Origin: Acanthamoeba lenticulata
Taxonomy: Eukaryota; Discosea; Longamoebia; Acanthamoebidae
Length of the DNA stretch: 37,705 nucleotides
Assembly: GCA_002179805.1 (NCBI GenBank)
Contig: NAVB01000981.1
Coordinates: forward strand, 1 to 37,705
Direction of reading: 5' to 3'
Part shown: positions 25,001-33,737 of the stretch, in pieces
Layout: each line of letters opens with the position of its first letter
How positions within the stretch are numbered: position 1 is the stretch's first letter
Program-made: the position numbers and the translations under genes
The notes under the pieces: generated by a model
Database searches by the model: none
The model's input: only the letters and a program-made list of their open reading frames with translations
What the model was told of the DNA's origin: nothing

Positions 25001-26540
25001 GACTGTCACACCGACGGTAACGCCTACAGTGACGCCCACGGTCACGCCAACAGTGACGCCGACTGTCACACCAACAGTCACACCGACAGTAACGCCAACG
25101 GTTACTCCCACCAGAACGCCGACCGTGACGCCTACGGTCACACCCACTGCCACGCCCACGGTGACGCCCACAGTTACACCAACAGTGACACCCACGGTGA
25201 CTCCCACCAGAACGCCGACCGTGACACCTACCGTCACTCCCACTATCACACCGACAGTAACGCCAACGGTGCCTCCCACCAGAACGCCGACCGTGACGCC
25301 TACCGTTACGCCCACGGTTACGCCCACAGTGACGCCGACTGTCACTCCTACTGTAACACCAACTGTGACGCCCAGTGTGACTCCCACTGTTACGCCAACT
25401 GTCACACCGACAGTCACTCCAACAGTGACGCCCACTGTTACGCCGACGGTGACGCCTACGGTCACACCCACTGTCACGCCCACGGTTACGCCCACAGCCA
25501 CACCAACAGTGACGCCGACCGTGACGCCCACCGTCACGCCTTCCGAGACGCCCTCCGTCACACCCACCGTAACTCCATCCAGTACAACATCACCTACTCC
25601 GTCGATCTCCGAGTCTCCCTCATCTACATCATCCCCTACGTCGTCCATCTCGTTGTCACCAACTGCTTCCATCTCCCTTTCTCCATCTCCGAGTCTCACT
25701 CCGGGTCTCTCTCCTTCCTCGTCGCACTCGAGGACGCCCACCCCTTCGCGCACTCCGACGCGCACTCCTTCTTCCACACCGTCGAACTCGCGCTCAGCGA
25801 CTCCCTCGATCTCGCGGTCGCCCACATCCTCAATCACACCCACGGCCACGCGGACCTCTACCCCAACCCCTTCAGTGAGCCGAACATCCTCGCCCACGTC
25901 ATCGCCCTCTAAATCGGCCTCACTATCACCGTCCGCGCCCAACTCGCCAACCTCTTCGCCGTCCGTGGGCACTTCGCCGACTGCGACCGTGACACCCACC
26001 CCGTCGATCTCTCGTACCGCGACCCCGTCCCCATCTGCTTCGGCGTCTGCAACGACCACCCCGTCAACGACCGCCTCAAGCTCTCGGACACCCTCAACAA
26101 CCCCGACCAACTCAGCAACAAGTTCTCCCACCAGAAGTCCCTCGACCAGCCCTCGCTTCGTCAACGGAACCGGAGCCGCCGACGGTGGTGGTGGCATCGA
26201 CGTGGGCATAATCGCAGCGGGCGTAGCCATTCCACTGGCTCTGGCGGCAGTCGCAGGACTTGGTGCGGCGGCGGCGCTCCTGCTCTGGCGACGCAGGGCT
26301 GCGGCGACCCCCACGCTTGACCCGACAGTGGTGGACGTCGCCAGCTTGGGCAACGTCAGTGTGTCTCCCATCTACGAGACCCGCACAACTACACACAAGA
26401 ATGAGCTCTACGCTGGAGACAACGGAGAGGAGCCTGACGATGTGTTCTTCTTCAGCAATCCCTCGCCTGGCGGCGACATGGGCGGTGCAGGCCGAGATGC
26501 ATCCTACCAAGCCCACGCCATGACCTGGGACAATGTGTGA
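10052..26540 (+). CDS. Giant type I membrane protein: DUF4114-like head, (TPTV)n stalk, TM, short tail
   Basis: Exons 10052-10699, 10782-11043 and 11152-26540 join in phase to 5,432 residues. Order: signal peptide (1-26, core [19 protein letters not shown]); ectodomain with NQIGWYQFN, several N-glycosylation sequons (NVT, NKT, NST, NIT), then [19 protein letters not shown], the pattern of the extracellular DUF4114 family; Cys-rich CTCSCPN and WDDTTCQC segment (about 255-303); about 4,700 residues of nearly pure Thr-Pro-Thr-Val (about 387-5109); Ser/Thr/Pro linker with FVNGTG; transmembrane helix ([17 protein letters not shown], about 5318-5345) stopped by WRRR; 80-residue tail with [18 protein letters not shown] and [11 protein letters not shown]. 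Inferred role: cell-surface adhesin or receptor whose ligand-binding head is held far from the membrane on a stiff, O-glycosylated rod. No Cys is seen in the stalk. Array length in an assembly may be inexact. Confidence 0.85.
12131..12990 (+). repeat. Higher-order duplication inside the stalk array (648-bp offset)
   Basis: A block of roughly 200 bp beginning with AACTGTCACGCCGACAGTCA at 12131 recurs at 12779 with almost every synonymous third base the same, including the TPSRTP module and the rare TPTITRTV variant. The offset is 648 bp, exactly 54 units, so the copy kept frame. Neighbouring units differ far more, so this is a recent duplication or conversion. Confidence 0.75.
24615..24880 (+). 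repeat. Local higher-order repeat marked by rare TATV variants
   Basis: The uncommon GTCACGGCGACAGTAACG variant (Pro to Ala) occurs at 24621 and again at 24729, 108 bp or nine units apart, with the following units nearly identical. This indicates a local in-frame duplication. Confidence 0.65.
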
Positions 26541-26589
26541 CATGTGATTAGCGTCAACCGGTTTAAAATTGAAGTAAACACTTCTTTTT

Positions 26590-27569
26590 TACCATTTTTT
26601 TTTTTTTTATTCAGCCTCCGGGCGCTCCTTTGCCGGGGCTTGACCACTATCGTGGCTTCCGGGTCTAGCATGATGGGGTGGGGTGACGTAAGTTGTGCCA
26701 ACCAGCGGCGGCAACGCGGTTGCATCGCTCCTGGAGGCCATTGTTGGTTGGTTGGTTCGCGTGTAGCCTGCTTGGCGAAGGCTGTTCATCCATTGCTTGT
26801 GCAGGACATGCTTAGGGATGAAGAGTTCGGGTCTGGTGACATCCTGAACATCAAGGACGGCCCTTGTTATCAAGGTCCGTCGGCGTTGATGGGGTATGGT
26901 GGCCATTGGCAGCCCCCTAGTTGGGGCACAGGTAGCGAAGACTGACGTCGAGATTCTGCGCTTCGTTGTTCGGTGGCGGAGAAGGGGAACGACACCATCC
27001 TGTCGACCAGGTTTCAACCAGTCAGTGACTTGGTGTGCGTGTGTGAAGCCGGCGGCCCTGGCTACCGAGCGGGCTGGCGTTGATTCCTTATCGGAGATTC
27101 TAGCCATTGCAAAGAGTGTGCTGAGTGGTAGGTTCGGCCAGTCTGTTCGCAGTAAGCTCTCCATTCCGTGGGCCGCCATGGTTGCGGCGAGCTAATTCGC
27201 CAGGCTTCTGACCTCGGCTGTGGGTGTTGGAAGGGGTCGCGGTCGTGGTAGACCAGGCGCCTCATGTCCAACAAGGTGATGGCAGTGGTGGTGGCGCATT
27301 CCGTGTCCGGGCCGTTCAGGAAGTGATACATGCCGTGCACCAGTCGCGCCTTGCAGGACGCTTGGAGGTCGGTGATGTTGAATCCGACGTGCTCCTTTGG
27401 GAGGCACAGCACTTGGTGGTCAACCCTTGCGCTGGCGGAGGGCAGAGGACGGCTCTGGTCGCTGCTATCTGGACGCGTTTTGTCCAATCGACCGGGAAGG
27501 GGCAGACGTCCGCCGCATAGGTGATCTTGCCGAAAACGTCGTAGTTCACCAAGTTGGATTTGGCTAACC
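26590..27569 (-). mobile_element. 5'-truncated LINE-like (non-LTR) retrotransposon remnant
   Basis: On the minus strand, from 27569 downwards, frames in succession read [19 protein letters not shown] and VLCLPKEHVGFNITDLQ followed by SCKARLVHGMYHFLNG. These resemble the region after the reverse transcriptase in LINE ORF2 proteins (K-x-x-Y-x-A-x-V-x-P, then LCxPKxxGGxxIxDL with conserved helices). Frame changes between these pieces, plus stops, show it is dead. A run of 14 T at 26595-26608 on the plus strand is a poly(A) tail for a minus-strand element, as expected at a LINE 3' end. The 5' end abuts directly on TPTV repeat sequence at about 27570. No catalytic YxDD motif is present, consistent with 5' truncation. 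No target-site duplication was recognised. Confidence 0.55.
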
Positions 27570-29044
27570 ATGACACCAACTGTCACACCGACAGTCACGC
27601 CCACGGGGTCACCTACCGTGACACCGTCCGTTACACCTTCGGGGACGCCTACGATCACGCCCACGGCCACTCCCACTCGACCAGTAACACCCACAGTCAC
27701 GCCTACCGTTACTCCCACCATAACTCCAACCGTAACGCCCACAGTGACTCCCACTGTGAGTCGATCTGTAACGCCCACGGTCACTCCTACAGTCACGCCT
27801 ACGGTCACGCCAACAGTCGCTCCCACTGTGACTGCAACGGTCACTCCTACCGCTTCACCGACGGTGACGCCCACAGTCACGCCCACTGTCACGCCGACCG
27901 TCACACGCACTGTGACTCCCACAGTGACGCCCACAGCCACGCCCACGGTGACCCCAACAGTGACGCCCACAGTTACGCCGCCGGTGACGCCCACAGTAAC
28001 TCCTACCTTTACACCCACGGTCACTCCGACGGTGACGCCCACGGTAACACCAACAGTGACACCCACCGTTACGCCTTCCCGACGCCGACAGTAACACCCA
28101 CAGTGACGCCGACGGTGACGCCCACAGTGACACCCACGGTGACGCCTTCTGTTACGCCTACGGTCACACCTACAGTCACGCCTACCGTCACGCCAACAGT
28201 GACACCGACCGTCACTCCGACTGTAACGCCGATGGTAACGCCCACGGTGACGCCCAAAATCACACCCACAGGTACATCGACGGTGACTCCCACCGTGACG
28301 CCCACAGTCACGCCCACTGTGACGTCTACGGTCACTTCTACCGTGACACCAACAGTGACACCGACGGTGACACCCAAGGTGACGCCCACGGTCACGCCTA
28401 CTGTCACGCCGACCGTAACGCCTACTGTGACGCCCACTGTGACGCGTACCGTCGCGCCCACGGTGACACCTACCGTCACGTCCACGGCTACACCTACGGT
28501 TACGCCGACTGTTACGCCCACTGTGACTCCCACTGTGACAACGACGGTGACGCCGACCGTGACGCCTACCTTCACGCCCACTGTGACTCCGACAGTAACA
28601 CCAGTGACGCCCACAGTCATGCCATCGTCAACGCCGACTTAACGCCAACCGCGACTCCCTCCCGGACGCCCACGGTGACACCTACAGTCACGTCCACGGT
28701 TACACCTACGGTTACGCCGACTGTTACGCCCACTGTGTCTCCTTCAAGGACGCCCGGCCATCCCGTTGGCCCTGGTCGCTGTGGCGGGCATGCTCGCGGC
28801 CGCCGCGCTCCTGATGTGGCGCCGCAGGGTCAACAAACCGCCCACCGTGTCGCCTTGGGGCGTGGACGCGACGGGCCAGGAGATGGTCACGACGTCGCCC
28901 ATCTACGAATCGCGGACCACCACGCACATGAACGAGCTCTATGCGGGCGAGGACGGCGATGTGCCGGACAGCTTCTTCTTCACAAACCCCGCGCCCGACG
29001 ACTCAGGCAACACCGCACACACCCTGCCGTGGAACCGCGTCTAA
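27570..29044 (+). pseudogene. Truncated, frameshifted copy of the giant TPTV stalk gene (3' part)
   Basis: Starts abruptly inside TPTV repeats and ends with the same membrane anchor and tail as the giant protein: IPLALVAVAGMLAAAALLMW, RRR, SPIYESRTTTHMNELYAG and FFFTNPAPDD, stop at 29042-29044. There is no signal peptide or head. The frame is broken near 28080 (one base lost in a TPSRTP module), by a TAA near 28640 followed by a frame change, and again near 28755, where the stalk runs out of frame into the membrane segment and the linker is missing. About 28260-28440 is nearly identical, synonymous bases included, to 22440-22630 of the giant gene. It is therefore a duplicate of that gene rather than an independent array. 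Confidence 0.75.
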
Positions 29045-29215
29045 ACCACAACACCCATACATTCAAAAAAAAAACAAAAAACAAAAAACAAAAACTAAAC
29101 CTAATTGTAATGACTAGATAAAATCAAAATAAATAATAGTAACTAAACCTAAAAATTGAAAGTGCATAGTTTGATGAAAGATGAAGATGAATTATTTATA
29201 ACCAAAGAAAATGCC
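29045..29215. other. AT-rich spacer between convergent transcripts
   Basis: Between the pseudogene stop and the minus-strand dehydrogenase stop. Contains A-rich tracts (29065-29100) and AATAAATAATAG-like sequence; probably 3' UTRs of both loci. No gene seen. Confidence 0.5.
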
Positions 29216-30944
29216 TCAAAGCGCGGCAGCACTCCGGAAGGAGACGCGCCGGCCGAGGCCGCGCTGTTGGGCGGCGACATAGATAGCGTGGGCCACCGCC
29301 ACGTCCTGCACGGCGTTGCCGACTGACTTGAAGAGCGTCACGTCCTGCTCCGACTGTCTCACCTCCTAAAGAAATCCCGTCCTTTTGGTGTAAATAAAAG
29401 AATGCCCGCACTGATAAAATTAAAGGGAAATTACGTCAAAAAAAGGGGAGGCCAAACCATCTCCTCAGCCAGAACCTGACCAAGCTCGGCGACGATGCTG
29501 GTGGCCGGGTCGATGAGACCCTTTTTGGCGGGGATCACGATATCGCCCGCCTCCTTGAGCACGGCCTCGCGGTTATCAACCACAATCTACCACACACTTG
29601 AGAGTCAGCTCATGATCCACTACTTGTCAGCGTAAAGATGTGAAAGCCTACCTTGGCCTTTTGTACAGTAGTTTCATCCAACTCCTGCATCGAAGGAGTG
29701 TAGGATCCTGCCAAAAAACGTCAGAAATTATACATTAAAAAAAACAGTAAAAGAAAAGTTGTTTAAATTAACAAAAGATTAATTTGAAACCTAACGATAA
29801 AATATAGAGGGGGTTGTGGAGGGGTACCAATAGCATTGATGTGAACTCCAGGCTTAAGGTGGCGACCATTAAAGACGGGCGTGTGCGAGTTGGTGGCCGT
29901 CACGATAATGTCCGCGCGGCTTACTGCCTGGTCCTCTTCTGGCGAGTCCTTGTCGACAACATGCCACGTGATCTCCGTGTAGCCGTGGCCCACGGCCGCC
30001 TGGTAGCGCTGCTGCAGGTCGAGCGCCTTGGCCTTGGTCCGGTTGATGAGATAAACCTCCTTGAGACTCCGCACGGAGCAAATGGCCTCGATGTGGGCCT
30101 GGGCCTGTTCGCCCACTCCGAAGACGACCATGACCCGCGCGTCGCGTCGGGCCAGTGCGTTGGTCGCTGCGGCCGAGCCTGCTGCAGTGCGTAGGGCGGT
30201 CAGCTGCGTGGCCTGCATGAGGGCCAGCGGCAGGCCGGTGACCTCGTCGAGCAGCAAGACTGAGGCCGGCACTGTAGGCAGGCCCTTCGCGGCATTGCTC
30301 GGCCGGACGCTCACTGATGTGTGGTGTCCACGCGACAATAAATATTTGAAATAGTTGCATTGTCAAAAATAATAAATGATCAAATAAGAACGAACGGCGA
30401 AAGACGCGAGCGCGGGAGAAGGAGGGAACGCGGACAATACCGAGCTTGATGCCGAGCGCGCCGGTCTTGGCCAAGCGAGCGGGCATGAAGAGGGTGGTCG
30501 CGCCAGCTTCGCTCGCGGGAAGCACGCTGCGCAGGGGCACCTGCAAGTCATGTGAGCTGTGAGTAGTGGTCCGGTAAAGGAGGATTAAACGACACACAAC
30601 GCAACGGCGCAACGAGCTGCTCAGAAAGATAGGATTTGATTAGCGTTGTGCAAAACAAGCCAAGCCCCACCCTCGCAAGTAACAGAGGCGTGTCAGCAGA
30701 AAACATTAATCAGAATTTAATGGGCGCCGTGCGCACTTGCACCACACCGTGAGGTAATTGGCGAGATGAGGAACAAGGAGGCTATGGGGCGAGTACGTAC
30801 TTGAGCTTGCTTGGTGTGGAGCTGGACGAAGGCCTCGCTGACCACCTTCACGGCCTCCTTTGCGCTAATCACCTGGCCCACTTCGTCATCGCTAAGGAGC
30901 AAAAGTTGGTGCGATCCCTTCTCGGCTTGGTTGGGTTTACTCAT
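29216..30944 (-). CDS. Ornithine cyclodeaminase / mu-crystallin family NAD(P)-dependent enzyme
   Basis: Six minus-strand exons join in phase: 30944-30801, 30540-30441, 30313-29828, 29707-29652, 29586-29458, 29365-29216; 354 residues. Motifs: LLLLSDDEVGQVISAKEAV at the N-terminus; KTGALGIKLVSVRP, with the conserved Lys; LTALRTAAGSAAATNAL, with the conserved Arg; the dinucleotide-binding VVFGVGEQAQAHIEA (from about 147) followed by YLINRTKAKA; ADIIVTATNS; NAIGSYTPSMQELDE; VVDNREAVLKEAGDIVIP; TLFKSVGNAVQDVAVA near the end. The family includes bacterial ornithine cyclodeaminase, alanine dehydrogenases and mammalian ketimine reductase (CRYM); substrate cannot be decided from sequence. The start was set at the ATG at 30944. 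The gene diverges from sulfiredoxin. Confidence 0.88.
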
Positions 30945-31296
30945 CTCTTCAAAAGGCAATTTATTGTGTTTGCCGATTCTGACTCAATCTGCAGTTGTGT
31001 ATCCTCAAGTGGAATCGACTTCTAATCACTCAAATGCTGGAGCACTCGCTGCCAGATCTGCTTGGTGAAATGTCTTGTGCCTGCGCCCGGAGGCCGGATT
31101 TATTCTGGAACGGCAAATCAGAATTTCAGAATTCCTCTCATGCCTAGCATTTCTGCTGGCCAAATGGGGAAAACCGAACCTTTCCGCGTATCGCCGAGAC
31201 TTCCGCGCGAGCGCAAGAAGAAAAGCGACAAGCGCGCATGGCCCACAACTAACAGACCTGACTTAAACCAAACCAACAAGGAACTTCTTCGCGAGT
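30945..31296. promoter_or_regulatory. Shared intergenic region of divergent dehydrogenase and sulfiredoxin genes
   Basis: The two start codons face away from each other across 352 bp, so this stretch must carry both promoters and both 5' UTRs unless one lies inside a gene. No TATA box or defined factor site could be assigned. Small open frames here have no family match. The bidirectional role is inferred from layout only. Confidence 0.4.
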
Positions 31297-31745
31297 ATGG
31301 CTCAGCCACACACAACCGCCCCCACAACAGGTATGCTTCACTCATGTTTTTCTTGATACCTACTGCAGCTGGATTCACTGAGTGCGCATGCTGTGCAGAA
31401 GGAGAAGACAACATGAGCATACACACCCGGAGTGTGTCAGAGATCCACGAGATGCCGTTCCGCGCCATCACGCGTGGGCTTCCCCTAGAGATCGATAATG
31501 CAAAGGTCGAGTCAATCATGTCCACACTGCAGGACCCATCAACACGACACCTTGTGCCGCCCATCGACGTGATGTGGGTGCAAGGCCAAGATCCCGCCAA
31601 CAACTACTACTTCGCCTTTGGCGGCTGCCACCGCTATGAAGCACACCGACGACTTGGCAAACAAACCATCCGCGCCAAGATATTCAAGGGCACACCGGCC
31701 GACGTTCGCACTTATCTTGGCTCGGCCACACCCGACCTGAAGTAG
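31297..31745 (+). CDS. SRXN1: Sulfiredoxin
   Basis: Two exons, 31297-31330 and 31399-31745, encode 126 residues; the first gives MAQPHTTAPTT and joins in phase 1 to EGEDNMSIHTR. The enzyme uses ATP to repair the cysteine sulfinic acid of over-oxidised 2-Cys peroxiredoxins. The catalytic signature FGGCHRYEAHRRL carries the essential Cys and the ATP-binding His-Arg. Other family blocks are EIHEMPFRAITRGLP, VPPIDVMWVQG and the terminal TYLGSATPDLK, which closely match the human enzyme's ends. Length suits a cytosolic form; there is no clear targeting peptide. Met at residue 17 (MSIHTR) is an alternative start if the first exon is not used. Confidence 0.93.
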
Positions 31746-31747
31746 CC

Positions 31748-31753
31748 AATAAA
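31748..31753 (+). terminator. Possible poly(A) signal of sulfiredoxin
   Basis: AATAAA lies two bases after the sulfiredoxin stop, before the EF-hand gene starting at 31845. It implies a very short 3' UTR, in line with tight gene spacing. Confidence 0.45.
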
Positions 31754-31844
31754 CGTTGTTGAGACCACACACGCCCAAAAGAGGAACTTCTCCTTTTGCA
31801 TGTATGCGAAGTGTTTGAAAAACTGTCTTTAGAAAAGTGAAAAG

Positions 31845-32678
31845 ATGCACTCACCAGCTTCATGGGGTAAATTGGCCAGTGGGAGCAACCTCACCATGGA
31901 GGAGGTGACGGCCCTTCTGGACACGTTCAAAGCCAAAGGCAACAGCAAGGGCCAGCCCATCGCGCTCAAGCCCTTCCTCAAGGTGGTCGAGGAGGTCAAC
32001 CAGACCTACCACCAGCCGCTCTTCAACCATGAAGCAGCCGCGCTCACATTCCATCTCCTCGACACCAACCACGACGGCAAAGGTGGTTTTGTTTAGTCTT
32101 GCCTTGTCCTCATCCCCCTCCCCCAATTTTCACTCACTTGCTGGTGGTGCAGTGGACCCGTTTGAGTTGATCTACGGCGTGTCGGTGCTGTGCGAAGGCT
32201 CAGCGCAGGACAAGGCTGAGCTGGTGTTCAAGGCCATCGATCTTGACAACAACGGCCTCATCTCCAAGCCTGAGCTTCATCACTACCTTCGTGAGTACTG
32301 GAATTTGCTTACTTCAAACAAAACTGGACTAATCAGCTGTGATAGAAATAACGCTCAAGGTGGCAAAGAAGGTCGCTAAGGAGTACATCAAAAGGGAGAA
32401 GCTGACCAACAAAAAGGGGCTGCTGGAACTAGTTTCTAGCATGCGCCAAGAATTGCTTACAAAGCTTGTGGACAAGATCTTCACTGCTGATTCAAACAAG
32501 GTTTGGGCACCTTCTTCCTCAAGTTGCTTTTCTCACACGTAAGTGATCTTTTCAGGATGGCAACATTGATATGGCAGAGTGGAAGAGTGCTATTACGGAT
32601 AATGATACCCTAAAACAACTCATCAACCCTTCACGCAGCTTGTACATCATCCAAGAGCAAATTGGGCAAGGGCAGTGA
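31845..32678 (+). CDS. EF-hand calcium-binding protein, copy 1
   Basis: Exons 31845-32082, 32153-32290, 32346-32500 and 32556-32678 join in phase to 217 residues. Three canonical EF-hand loops are present: DTNHDGKVDPFE (about 74), DLDNNGLISKPE (about 112) and DSNKDGNIDMAE (about 174), each with acidic ligands at positions 1, 3, 5 and 12 as expected or conservatively changed. A helical N-terminal region (MEEVTALLDTFKAKG) may be a degenerate first hand, giving the four-hand layout of calcineurin-B/NCS-like sensors. Two introns fall inside EF loops, after DGK and after DSNK. No N-myristoylation glycine follows Met. Role: calcium sensing or buffering in the cytoplasm; partner unknown. It lies just upstream of a close tandem paralogue. 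Confidence 0.9.
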
Positions 32679-32784
32679 AAAGAAAACTTGTTGGTGAGCT
32701 ACCATTGGACCATCACCCAGCAACAACGGCAGCTGCGTTCCTCCGTAGGGGAGGAAGGGCATCTTGTCAAGAACCCTGCGGTGA

Positions 32785-33686
32785 ATGGAACCAAGCACGA
32801 CGTGGGGCAGAGTGAGCAGTGGCAACCACCTCACCGTGGAGGAAGTGACGGGTCTCATGGAGGCGTTCAAGGCCAAGGGCAACAGCAAGGGCCAGCCCAT
32901 CGCGCTCAAGTCCTTCCTCAAGGTCATTGAGGAAGTCAACCAGACCTACCATCAGCCGTTGTTTAACCCCGAAGAAGCCACGCTCACGTTCCACCTCCTC
33001 GACACCAACCATGACGGCAAAGGTGGCGTTCTCTTGTTCTGCCTCTTGGCCCATGAAATCCGGCGTAACTAATCTTTCACCGTTGCCTGGCGCCGTCCAG
33101 TGGATCCGTTCGAGTTGATCTACGGCGTGTCGGTGCTGTGTGAGGGCACACAACAGGACAAGGCTGAGCTGGCCTTCAAGGCTATTGACCTCGACAGCAA
33201 CGGCCTCATCTCCAAGGCCGAGCTCCTCAACTACCTCGGTCGGTGTTGTCACCAGCTTCCTCTCTCTGGGCGTGGATTGTGGGCTGATGGATGTCCCTGC
33301 TGCGTTGTCCCCTGGAAACCACGAACACAACAGAGAAAACGTTGACGGTGGCGGAGAAGATCGCCAAGGAGCACATCAAGCGAGGCAAGCTGGCCAACAA
33401 GAAGGAGCTTCTTGAACTGGCCAGCTCAACCCATCGAGAGCTTCTCGCAAAGACGGTTGACGAAGTGTTTGCTGCTGACACGAACAAGGTACCATGATAG
33501 AGGTTGCAACGTGTGTGGTCGACCACCATGTTGACAGTGCCTGTGCGCGTTGTGCAGGACGGCAACATCGACATGGCCGAGTGGAAGGACGCCGTGGCAA
33601 ATAATCCGGCCATCAGGAACCTCATCAACCCCTCCCGCAGCGTCTACGTCATCCAGGAGACTGTGGAAAAGAAGAAAGCCCACTGA
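32785..33686 (+). CDS. EF-hand calcium-binding protein, copy 2 (tandem duplicate)
   Basis: Exons 32785-33022, 33101-33238, 33334-33488 and 33558-33686 encode 219 residues. The first three exons have exactly the same lengths (238, 138, 155 nt) and phases as copy 1, and long stretches are identical (GNSKGQPIALK, EEVNQTYHQPLFN, HLLDTNHDGK, VDPFELIYGVSVLCEG). EF loops are DTNHDGKVDPFE, DLDSNGLISKAE and DTNKDGNIDMAE. Differences gather in the second half and at the C-terminus, which ends VEKKKAH instead of IGQGQ. Introns have diverged completely in length and sequence. Copy 1 and copy 2 are separated by only 106 bp, so copy 2's promoter must be short or shared. Confidence 0.9.
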
Positions 33687-33737
33687 GGCCTTGTGTACAC
33701 TTGGAAAGCAAAGAAAACGCCGCTTCATCCTCGGACG

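Larger units (their letters stand above)
11400..25570 (+). repeat. 12-bp coding minisatellite ACN-CCN-ACN-GTN, about 1,180 contiguous units
   Basis: The unit encodes Thr-Pro-Thr-Val. Third bases vary freely among all four nucleotides while the first two bases of each codon are nearly fixed, and the frame is never lost over 14 kb. Replacements are sparse and mostly change one residue (Val to Ala, Ile, Met, Leu, Ser or Arg; Thr to Ser). The array is zoned: TPSRTP modules in 11.76-13.5 kb, ETPS or QTPS modules near 17.23-17.32, 18.73-18.97, 20.28-20.39 and 22.26-22.33 kb, TRTP modules in 24.26-25.28 kb. Because the unit excludes stops in several frames, long meaningless open frames run on both strands. 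Confidence 0.95.

Noticed and set aside
11169..25570. CRISPR-like or satellite DNA array
   Set aside because: Units are contiguous without unique spacers, vary at every third base, keep one reading frame and lie between exons with secretion and membrane signals. It is a coding repeat.
11108..26371. A 5,087-codon open frame on the minus strand reading mostly Val-Gly-Val-Thr
   Set aside because: The complement of ACN CCN ACN GTN read as ACN GTN GGN GTN cannot contain a stop, so the frame is open automatically. It has no signal peptide, splice logic or family domain at its ends, and third bases of the sense strand fall in its own third positions, so no separate constraint is visible.
27554..28642. 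An open frame rich in His, Asp, Ser, Ala ([11 protein letters not shown] type) that turns into TPTV
   Set aside because: It is the stop-free off-frame reading of the TPTV repeat, entering the true frame only after the one-base loss near 28080. It reflects pseudogene decay, not a new His-rich protein.
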